Source: Clostridia bacterium
Lineage (GTDB): Bacteria; Bacillota; Peptococcia; DRI-13; DTU073
DNA length: 11,511 nt
Assembly: GCA_012842035.1 (NCBI GenBank)
Contig: DUTO01000193.1
Location: forward strand, 1 to 11,511
Direction: 5' to 3'
Under the pieces are notes generated by a model. That model searched no databases. It was not told the origin of the DNA and saw only the letters and a list, made by a program, of their open reading frames with translations. Positions within the stretch are counted from its first letter, which is position 1. The number at the start of each line of letters is the position of its first letter. Positions 7,040 to 11,511 of this stretch are shown in pieces. Made by a program: the position numbers and the translations under genes.

Positions 7040-7071
7040 GGATACAGCCCCTCCCCTTAAACACTGTATCC
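7040..7071 (-). promoter_or_regulatory. Inverted repeat (operator-like) around the ribosome-binding site
   Basis: GGATACAG (minus strand, 7071-7064) and CTGTATCC (7047-7040) are a perfect 8-bp inverted repeat spaced by 16 nt. The spacer holds AAGGGGAGGGG, the ribosome site. It starts just after the -10, so it fits a repressor operator or a weak RNA stem exposing the ribosome site in its loop. Confidence 0.5.
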
Positions 7072-7073
7072 TC

Positions 7074-7082
7074 ATTATAGCA
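7074..7082 (-). promoter_or_regulatory. Extended -10 promoter of the peptidase MA gene
   Basis: On the minus strand, TGCTATAAT is a perfect TGn plus TATAAT extended -10. No good -35 is seen. The predicted start near 7067 falls inside the first arm of the inverted repeat at 7040-7071. Confidence 0.6.
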
Positions 7083-7128
7083 AGACTTTTTCCTTTTTTC
7101 CCTGGCAATTTAAGGCGGAAAAATATAC

Positions 7129-7236
7129 CTAAAAATACCAGGCCAAAGTAGATAACAACAAGCCGGCACTGATCGCGAGGGCCAAAAAAATCGTCACTGC
7201 TCTCTTGAGTTTCTGTTTTTTGCTTCTGGACAACAT
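7129..7236 (-). CDS. Small membrane peptide, 35 residues
   Basis: A short reading frame with an AGGAGG site 9 nt before its ATG. The product begins MLSRSKKQKLKRAV, strongly basic, followed by one hydrophobic span (about residues 14-33, TIFLALAISAGLLLSTLAW) and ends WYF. This is the charge layout of a single-span membrane peptide with its N-terminus in the cytoplasm. A promoter candidate with an internal palindrome lies directly upstream. It lies between trxB and the peptidase MA gene, in the same direction. No family recognised. The ribosome site and span support it, but so short a frame could still be chance. Confidence 0.6.
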   Translation of the reverse strand: MLSRSKKQKLKRAVTIFLALAISAGLLLSTLAWYF

Positions 7237-7278
7237 CAAGATCCCCCTCCTACACCGAAAAATAATAATCTATTCTTT

Positions 7279-7307
7279 ATTATAACCGCAAATTAACAAT
7301 TTGCCCA
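7279..7307 (-). promoter_or_regulatory. Promoter candidate with palindrome in its spacer
   Basis: Minus strand: TGGGCA (7302-7307), a 17-nt spacer and TATAAT (7279-7284). The spacer is nearly filled by the perfect 7-bp inverted repeat GCAAATT / AATTTGC with a 3-nt centre (7288-7304), which overlaps the -35. This suggests an operator. The region also lies just after the trxB stop, but there is no U run, so it is not a convincing terminator. Confidence 0.45.
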
Positions 7308-7319
7308 GAGGGTAAGAAC

Positions 7320-8243
7320 TTAAGCTTGTTGCAAATACTCTTCCACCGCTGCCAAAACTAAAGCACCATCACCTACGGCTGTCGCTACCTGTCGCGAGTT
7401 TTTCTGACGGCAATCGCCGATGGCAAAAACACCGGTAACACTAGTAGCCAAATTTTCAGCAGTAACTAAATACCCTTGTCTGTTTTTCTGTAATTCCTCT
7501 CCTAAAAACTCAGTATTCGGTTGCATCCCTACATACAAAAAGACACCCTCGACAGCCACTTCTTTTCTTTCCTGAGTTTTAACATTGCGTAATGTTAAAG
7601 CATTTAATTTATGCTCACCCTTAATCTCGTCAACCACAGTATTCCAACATATTTTAATCTTGGGCGTAGCGAAGGCTTTGTCTGCTAAAATTTTATCTGC
7701 CCGTAAAGTATCACGCCGATGAATAAGCACAATTTCCTGCACAATATTAGCTAAATATAAGGCTTCCTTAACAGCTGCATCACCACCACCCACTACCGCC
7801 ACTTTTTTGTCTCGGTAAAAAAAACCATCACAAGTAGCACAGTAGGAAACCCCTTTACCATGGAATTCTTTTTCGCCTTTTACGCCTAATTCACGCGGAA
7901 GAGCCCCGGTAGCTAAAACTACTGTTTTCCCTACTACCTCACCTTCACCGGTTATAACTTTTTTTATTTTTCCAGTAGAACTTAAGGCACTAACTTCGGC
8001 TGTAAGAAATTCACAACCAAAACGAGAAGCCTGCTGATAAAAATTCATCATTAATTCAAAGCCAGACACACCGGCAGGAAAACCCGGATAGTTTTCAATA
8101 ATATCTGTAGATGCTGCTTGCCCGCCAAAAGTACCTTTTTCAATTAGCAAAGTTTTCCAACCGGCGCGGCACGCATAAATAGCCGCGGTAAGCCCGGCCG
8201 GACCACCACCAATAATCAGCACATCATATTCCTGCAAAGCCAT
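7320..8243 (-). CDS. trxB: Thioredoxin-disulfide reductase
   Basis: A 307-residue cytosolic FAD/NADPH flavoprotein that reduces thioredoxin; length is standard. FAD site: GGGPAG at 12-17. Redox-active cysteines: CATCDG with C135 and C138, the same numbers as E. coli TrxB. NADPH site: GGGDAA and HRRDTLR, with H175, R176, R177 and R181 keeping the residues that hold the 2'-phosphate, so NADPH rather than NADH or ferredoxin is expected. The C-terminal FAD motif is FAIGDCRQKNSRQVATAVGDGA. A TTG start at 8270 is in frame but has no ribosome site; the ATG at 8243 has a modest AAAGAAAGAG close by and gives the family length. It begins 31 nt after the stop of the LysM/M23 peptidase gene and is probably co-transcribed with it. 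Thioredoxin itself is not in the window. Confidence 0.97.
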   Translation of the reverse strand: MALQEYDVLIIGGGPAGLTAAIYACRAGWKTLLIEKGTFGGQAASTDIIENYPGFPAGVSGFELMMNFYQQASRFGCEFLTAEVSALSSTGKIKKVITGEGEVVGKTVVLATGALPRELGVKGEKEFHGKGVSYCATCDGFFYRDKKVAVVGGGDAAVKEALYLANIVQEIVLIHRRDTLRADKILADKAFATPKIKICWNTVVDEIKGEHKLNALTLRNVKTQERKEVAVEGVFLYVGMQPNTEFLGEELQKNRQGYLVTAENLATSVTGVFAIGDCRQKNSRQVATAVGDGALVLAAVEEYLQQA

Positions 8244-8274
8244 CAACTCTTTCTTTTTTTCTGTAGCCAAAGTT

Positions 8275-9549
8275 TTAATTTAAGTATCTTGACGGATTAG
8301 TATAACGCCCATTCACACGAACCTCAAAGTGAAGATGAGAACCTGTACTGCGTCCCGTAGAACCAACTTCCCCAATGATATTTCCCCTAGATACATTTTG
8401 CCCAACCGAAACATTTATTTGATTAAGATGAGCATAACGCGTGACCAGCCCCTGCCCATGGTCAATATCTATACACTTTCCATATGAACCTTTCCAGCCG
8501 GCAAAAATAACTTTCCCCTTGCCAGCAGCTAAAACAGCATCCCCGGTATTCCCATCTACATCTATCCCAGTATGAATTGTGCTGCCCCTTTTTTTCCCAT
8601 AAGGACAAGTTATTGGACCGCGCAAAGGCCAACTCAAGGCACTACTACCTCCACTACCACGCGATGCCACCATTATTTTAGCACCTTTGCGTACAATTTG
8701 AGGTTTAGCTGTACGCAAAGTTTTTTTCGCCATAATCTGCCGCTCCATTTCTAATTCATTACACATCGTCACCCGATACGTAACTTCACGCAGACCATTT
8801 TTGCCGGCTTCTTTTACTTCCTCCTGCCCCCGCCAAAGTGTTCCGTCATTTTCATAAACAATTTTATAAGGTACCTTTTCTTCTACAGTAATCCTTGCTG
8901 TAGAAACTACGGTTAATAAAGGTTCACTCTTTTTTAACTTAAGCACATCGCCGGGTTGTAAATATGTACCTTTTAAAGCAGAATTCATTTCCCGCAATTC
9001 CGCTACCGTTAAGTCATGTTCACGGGCAATCGTCCAAAGTGATTCCCCTTTCTTAACAAGATGCTCTCCCTTTTTCTCCTTCCCTTGCGTAATTATTTGG
9101 AGTGCCTCCGCTTGGGTTACTACTTGCTCCCCTAAACTCCGTAGGGGGACAATTTCTATTTCTTCCTCAAACTCACTTTTTTCTACTTTTAACTGTGCCT
9201 TATCATGCGGAAAATAATAGGTCTGTAAACTTGCTAGAACCTCTTTGGCTTCGGTCTCAGAAGCTAAAACTAAGATGGACTCTCCCTCAACTAAAATAGC
9301 CCAACCCTTGATCGACCAATTTAACTTTTCTTTTAAGTCTGTCAATACTTTTTGTTCTGCTAAACCAGAAACAGTACCTTTAGCTTGCTCTTGCTCTGCA
9401 ATAAGCACAGCCGAACGACCGGACCAAAAATAAAATAAACAACCACACAAGAAACATATCCCGAAAAACAAGGCTCCCCTTTTAAATTTTGTAGTTCTTT
9501 TCTTGAGTTGCCGTGTGTAGTACTTTAGTTGCGATGATTTTTGGTTCAT
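8275..9549 (-). CDS. LysM/G5/M23 cell-wall endopeptidase
   Basis: A 424-residue envelope protein. Order: basic N-terminus, one membrane span (about 25-43), a 115-residue linker domain, LysM (about 162-206, with KKGESLWTIAREHDLTVAELREMN) for peptidoglycan binding, G5 (about 211-288, polysaccharide or wall adhesion), and a C-terminal M23 peptidase (about 305-424). The M23 zinc ligands are H326 and D330 in HTGID and H407 in SHLHFE; H374 (RYAH) and H405 are the catalytic histidines. All are intact, so it should be an active peptidoglycan endopeptidase, unlike degenerate LytM regulators. The domain order is the usual clostridial one. AAGGTAGG lies about 11 nt before the ATG. A sigma-A type promoter lies upstream, and trxB follows in the same unit. 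Confidence 0.94.
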   Translation of the reverse strand: MNQKSSQLKYYTRQLKKRTTKFKRGALFFGICFLCGCLFYFWSGRSAVLIAEQEQAKGTVSGLAEQKVLTDLKEKLNWSIKGWAILVEGESILVLASETEAKEVLASLQTYYFPHDKAQLKVEKSEFEEEIEIVPLRSLGEQVVTQAEALQIITQGKEKKGEHLVKKGESLWTIAREHDLTVAELREMNSALKGTYLQPGDVLKLKKSEPLLTVVSTARITVEEKVPYKIVYENDGTLWRGQEEVKEAGKNGLREVTYRVTMCNELEMERQIMAKKTLRTAKPQIVRKGAKIMVASRGSGGSSALSWPLRGPITCPYGKKRGSTIHTGIDVDGNTGDAVLAAGKGKVIFAGWKGSYGKCIDIDHGQGLVTRYAHLNQINVSVGQNVSRGNIIGEVGSTGRSTGSHLHFEVRVNGRYTNPSRYLN

Positions 9550-9628
9550 TTTTCCAAAGACCTACCTTCCCTTTGCTTTTTCAGAAGCAAGAACAACCCG
9601 CTTTTCTATGGTCAAGAACAATATGGAC

Positions 9629-9658
9629 ATTATACATTATTTTACCTAAGTATTTCAA
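9629..9658 (-). promoter_or_regulatory. Sigma-A promoter of the M23 peptidase-trxB unit
   Basis: Minus strand: TTGAAA (9653-9658), 18-nt spacer, TATAAT (9629-9634). The start is predicted near 9622, giving a leader of about 73 nt. That leader holds a 6-bp hairpin (TTGCTT / AAGCAA) just before the ribosome site. Confidence 0.75.
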
Positions 9659-9675
9659 CTAGCTTTTCTCTTAAA

Positions 9676-11058
9676 CTATTTGTTTTTTACTTCCCTAACT
9701 TTTGCCTGCACATAAAGGGCATATTCTAATCTGGTCTTTTGTAGTTCACAACCTAATTCATATGGCTTAAATAGGTCACGATTAAAATTATAAGCATTGG
9801 CATGACAACCACCACCACAATAAAACCTGGCCCAACAGTTCCGGCATTTTTCTTTATTTAAGACATGAGCTTGCCGAAAAGTTTTCCTTAAGGTGTAATT
9901 TGGCATACCCTCAAAAACATTGCCCAATAAAAACGCTTTATTTCCCATAAATTGATGACACGGATATAGATCGCCCGTGGGGGAAACAGCTAAATATTCA
10001 TTTCCAGCCCCACAACCGGATAAGCGTTTCCACAAACAAGGCCCTTTATCTAAGTCCAGATTAAAATGGAAAAACTGAAAAGGTCGCCCCTGCCAATGAT
10101 ATGCTAACCATTTTTGCGCTAATCTTTTATATTGTTCCTTTAACACAGGTAAGTCTTCGTTTCTTAAAGCATAATCTTGCTCCGGATCCGCCACAACAGG
10201 TTCCAGAGAAACACGATTATAGCCACGTTCTACTAAAAAAAGAAGATCCTCCGCAAAATCTAAATTAAAATGAGTATATGTCCCTCGTACATAGTATGTT
10301 TCCTCTTTTTGTTTGTTGACAAACTCCCTAATCTGCCGCTCCACTTGGGAAAAGCTTTTTTGTCCACCGGCTAATGGTCGCATGTGGTCGTGTACCTCCG
10401 GTCGACCGTCAATACTTAAAATTAAAGACACGTTTTCCTGATTAAGAAAATCAATAATCTCTGTATTCAACAAAAGGGCATTCGTGGTTAAAGTCTGTTT
10501 AAGAATTTTACCTTTTTTTTGTGCTTTTTTCTGTCCGTATTTAATCAATTCTTTAACCACCGGAAAATTTAATAAAGGTTCCCCACCGAAATAATCTACT
10601 TCAATATGTTGACGCGAGCCGGAAGCCTCCAACAGAAAATCAAGCGCTTTTTTCCCCGTCTCTAAATCCATTAAAGAACGGTCGCCTCCAAAAGGTCCTG
10701 TGCCTGCAAAACAATATTGACAACGCATATTACAATCATGAGCCACATGAAGACAGAGAGCCTTTACAATTTCTGTTTCGGGTGGCTGATAATTCTCTAA
10801 AGTGGTATCTTGACTAAAAAGAGAACCTTCGGCATAAAGAGCAAGAAAACCATCTTTAATCTCTTGTAAATCTTCTCTAGTTAAAACCTTGTTTAAAATA
10901 GCTACTGTTTGCTCCAAGTCTCCGGCACACTCTTCCCAAGTATTTAAAAAGTCCCAGGCCTCTTTACTCAAAATATGAATAATCCCACTATTAATATCGA
11001 GCACTAAATAAGTTCCCTCTATTTCAAATCTATGCAAAAGGGAAAAGTCATAACCCAT
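9676..11058 (-). CDS. scfB: SCIFF peptide maturase, radical SAM/SPASM thioether-forming enzyme
   Basis: A 460-residue [4Fe-4S] enzyme that installs thioether links in the adjacent SCIFF precursor, as shown for the homologues CteB and Tte1186. Residues 1 to about 95 are the N-terminal region that in CteB forms the precursor-recognition (RRE) domain. The radical SAM core has CNMRCQYC (C109, C113, C116), YFGGEP (156-161) and TTNALLL. The SPASM domain has C341, C349, C367, CRNC (C405, C408), C414, C418 and C437, enough for two auxiliary [4Fe-4S] clusters. A TTG at 11073 is in frame but lies over the ribosome site; GGAGG is 8 nt before the ATG at 11058, so that start is used. It follows scfA by 53 nt. 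No clear terminator follows, so readthrough into the M23 peptidase gene is possible. Confidence 0.96.
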   Translation of the reverse strand: MGYDFSLLHRFEIEGTYLVLDINSGIIHILSKEAWDFLNTWEECAGDLEQTVAILNKVLTREDLQEIKDGFLALYAEGSLFSQDTTLENYQPPETEIVKALCLHVAHDCNMRCQYCFAGTGPFGGDRSLMDLETGKKALDFLLEASGSRQHIEVDYFGGEPLLNFPVVKELIKYGQKKAQKKGKILKQTLTTNALLLNTEIIDFLNQENVSLILSIDGRPEVHDHMRPLAGGQKSFSQVERQIREFVNKQKEETYYVRGTYTHFNLDFAEDLLFLVERGYNRVSLEPVVADPEQDYALRNEDLPVLKEQYKRLAQKWLAYHWQGRPFQFFHFNLDLDKGPCLWKRLSGCGAGNEYLAVSPTGDLYPCHQFMGNKAFLLGNVFEGMPNYTLRKTFRQAHVLNKEKCRNCWARFYCGGGCHANAYNFNRDLFKPYELGCELQKTRLEYALYVQAKVREVKNK

Positions 11059-11071
11059 TTTTCTTACCTCC

Positions 11072-11094
11072 AAAAAAATAGACCCTGACGGGTC
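11072..11094 (-). terminator. Weak intergenic terminator or attenuator between scfA and scfB
   Basis: Minus strand: GACCC, loop GTCA, GGGTC, then TA and seven U ending at the scfB ribosome site. The 5-bp stem is short for full termination, so partial termination is more likely; it would give more scfA than scfB transcript. Confidence 0.5.
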
Positions 11095-11111
11095 AATTTT
11101 TCTCTAATCTC

Positions 11112-11264
11112 TTATTTTTGTTGCTGACAATCCTGATTGCTTACCGTACAAGAAGTTTTACAAGCAGACTGACAAGAGGTCACACACTCTCCACAGCCAC
11201 CCTGTTTTACGGTTTGAGTAAGGTTCTGCTTATTAACAGTTTTAATGTGAACTTTTTTAGCCAT
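11112..11264 (-). CDS. scfA: SCIFF six-cysteine ranthipeptide precursor
   Basis: A 50-residue RiPP precursor. Leader: MAKKVHIKTVNKQNLTQTV, rich in basic residues. Core: six cysteines at 24, 27, 31, 35, 39 and 46 in the diagnostic string CGECVTSCQSACKTSC followed by TVSNQDC, nearly the consensus of the SCIFF family. ScfB joins Cys sulfurs to Thr and other residues downstream; by spacing, C35-T40 matches the Cys32-Thr37 link shown in homologues. GGGGGA lies 8 nt before the ATG. The gene was short enough to be missed by ORF length cut-offs. The natural role of SCIFF products is not firmly settled; signalling or quorum-sensing functions have been proposed for ranthipeptides in Clostridia. Confidence 0.96.
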   Translation of the reverse strand: MAKKVHIKTVNKQNLTQTVKQGGCGECVTSCQSACKTSCTVSNQDCQQQK

Positions 11265-11287
11265 TTTTCGTTCCCCCTTTTTTAAGC

Positions 11288-11316
11288 ATTTTAGGCCCTG
11301 CCCAAAAAAGCAACAA
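11288..11316 (-). promoter_or_regulatory. scfA: Weak promoter candidate for scfA
   Basis: Minus strand: TTGTTG (11311-11316), 17-nt spacer, TAAAAT (11288-11293). The -35 lies inside the tRNA terminator stem. Match is poor, and readthrough from the tRNA gene is an alternative source of scfA mRNA. Confidence 0.3.
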
Positions 11317-11335
11317 GACTCTTCCTTGTTGCTTT
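11304..11335 (-). terminator. Terminator of the minus-strand tRNA-Gly copy
   Basis: Minus strand: 11-bp stem AAAGCAACAAG / CTTGTTGCTTT with a 7-nt loop and a run of six U. It separates the tRNA from scfA. The same hairpin occurs in the right arm of the inverted repeat. Confidence 0.85.
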
Positions 11336-11349
11336 CTTAATTTATTATT

Positions 11350-11384
11350 TGGAGCGGGTGATGGGAATCGAACCCACGCTGCCA
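11350..11384 (-). other. 3' half of tRNA-Gly (minus strand), interrupted
   Basis: Contains the CCA end, the 3' acceptor strand CACCCGC, the complete T arm, the variable loop and the last 3 nt of the anticodon stem, then stops at the repeat boundary; the 5' 39 nt are missing. It is probably the true chromosomal copy, cut by a fold-back join, rather than a decayed gene. Confidence 0.8.
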
Positions 11385-11385
11385 T

Positions 11386-11459
11386 GCGGGTGTGGTTCAA
11401 TGGTAGAACTCCAGCTTCCCAAGCTGGCAGCGTGGGTTCGATTCCCATCACCCGCTCCA
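11386..11459 (+). tRNA. tRNA-Gly, anticodon CCC
   Basis: A 74-nt tRNA with encoded CCA. Acceptor GCGGGTG/CACCCGC, D arm GTTC/GAAC, anticodon stem CCAGC/GCTGG with loop TTCCCAA (anticodon CCC at 11418-11420), T arm GTGGG/CCCAT with TTCGATT, and discriminator T. All stems pair. Only one base (T) separates its 5' end from the inverted copy of its own 3' half, so no promoter is present for this orientation. Confidence 0.93.
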
Positions 11460-11511
11460 AATAATAAATTAAGAAAGCAACAAGGAAGAGTCTTGTTGCT
11501 TTTTTGGGCAG
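11425..11511. repeat. Right arm of the perfect 87-bp inverted repeat, reaching the window end
   Basis: The arm begins in the anticodon stem of the tRNA, covers its 3' half and terminator, and runs to the last base of the window without a mismatch. The spacer between arms is 40 nt. A perfect, mid-gene inverted copy ending at the last base is typical of a fold-back chimera at a contig end. Confidence 0.95.
11474..11505 (+). terminator. Terminator after tRNA-Gly (plus copy)
   Basis: AAAGCAACAAG / CTTGTTGCTTT, 7-nt loop, six Ts. Exact inverted copy of the terminator at 11304-11335. Confidence 0.85.

Larger units (their letters stand above)
11298..11384. repeat. Left arm of a perfect 87-bp inverted repeat
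   Basis: Every base of 11298-11384 is the reverse complement of 11425-11511. The arm holds the terminator and the last 35 nt of a tRNA-Gly on the minus strand. See the right arm for interpretation. Confidence 0.95.

Noticed and set aside
7288..7304. The same palindrome as a trxB terminator
   Set aside because: No U run follows on the minus strand; the position within promoter elements fits an operator better.
8572..8754. Plus-strand frame of 60 residues
   Set aside because: Antisense shadow of the M23 peptidase gene, Thr/Phe-rich with no ribosome site.
9102..9433. Two plus-strand frames (9102-9299 and 9245-9433)
   Set aside because: Both are antisense to the M23 peptidase gene and overlap each other; no domains.
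9541..9729. Plus-strand frame of 62 residues across the scfB/peptidase gap
   Set aside because: It covers the minus-strand promoter and the ends of two genes, is Phe/Leu-rich by composition and has no ribosome site.
11257..11460. Minus-strand frame of 67 residues beginning MERVMGIEPTLPAWEAG
   Set aside because: It is the antisense of the tRNA-Gly and its inverted copy; this is a well-known spurious translation of tRNA regions. It also overlaps the scfA start.
1..11511. CRISPR arrays, insertion sequences, prophage or toxin-antitoxin genes
   Set aside because: No regularly spaced repeats, transposase motifs or phage genes were seen; apart from the right-edge repeat the window reads as core chromosome.

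Overview
The window looks like part of a chromosome from an anaerobic Gram-positive of the class Clostridia, possibly in or near the Peptococcaceae; the genus cannot be read from sequence alone. Reasons: an SCIFF (six-cysteine ranthipeptide) precursor next to its radical SAM maturase, a WalJ-type metallo-hydrolase near RlmH, a LysM/G5/M23 envelope peptidase, a lipoprotein with a copper-amine-oxidase-N (stalk) domain, strong purine-rich Shine-Dalgarno sites, an AT-rich base composition and short genes with tight spacing. Most genes are on the minus strand; only a lipoprotein gene and a two-gene unit are on the plus strand.

Positions 1-1480 (minus) hold a NuoE-like [2Fe-2S] subunit followed, with a 22-nt overlap, by a NuoF-like FMN/NAD(P)H-binding subunit that runs off the left edge. 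These would form the NAD(P)H-oxidising (or reducing) module of a larger complex: hydrogenase, formate dehydrogenase or complex-I-like. The partner is outside the window. Upstream of them, in the same direction, is a fumarylacetoacetate-hydrolase (FAH) family enzyme (1551-2318). A divergent extended -10 promoter drives a lipoprotein (2450-3919) closed by a textbook terminator.

Positions 3979-4679 (minus) encode rlmH and a previously unlisted 52-residue single-span membrane protein. Divergent from these, a good promoter drives a two-span 71-residue membrane protein overlapping a YbjQ/UPF0145 protein (4789-5308). That pair ends exactly where the convergent walJ gene ends, so its probable terminator lies inside walJ.

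Positions 5309-9549 (minus) form a housekeeping and envelope block: a LysM/G5/M23 peptidase, thioredoxin reductase, a 35-residue membrane peptide, a membrane-anchored gluzincin (peptidase MA type) and walJ. Several promoters with operator-like palindromes separate the sub-units.

Positions 9676-11264 (minus) are a ranthipeptide (RiPP) locus: scfA, a 50-residue precursor with six Cys in its C-terminal half, then scfB, the [4Fe-4S] radical SAM/SPASM maturase that makes Cys-to-alpha-carbon-type thioether links. A small hairpin plus U-run lies between them. The right edge (11298-11511) is a perfect 87-bp inverted repeat around a tRNA-Gly(CCC) gene and its terminator. It stops exactly at the window end and is most simply explained as a fold-back artefact at a contig end; the real locus is probably tRNA-Gly, terminator, scfA, scfB on the minus strand.
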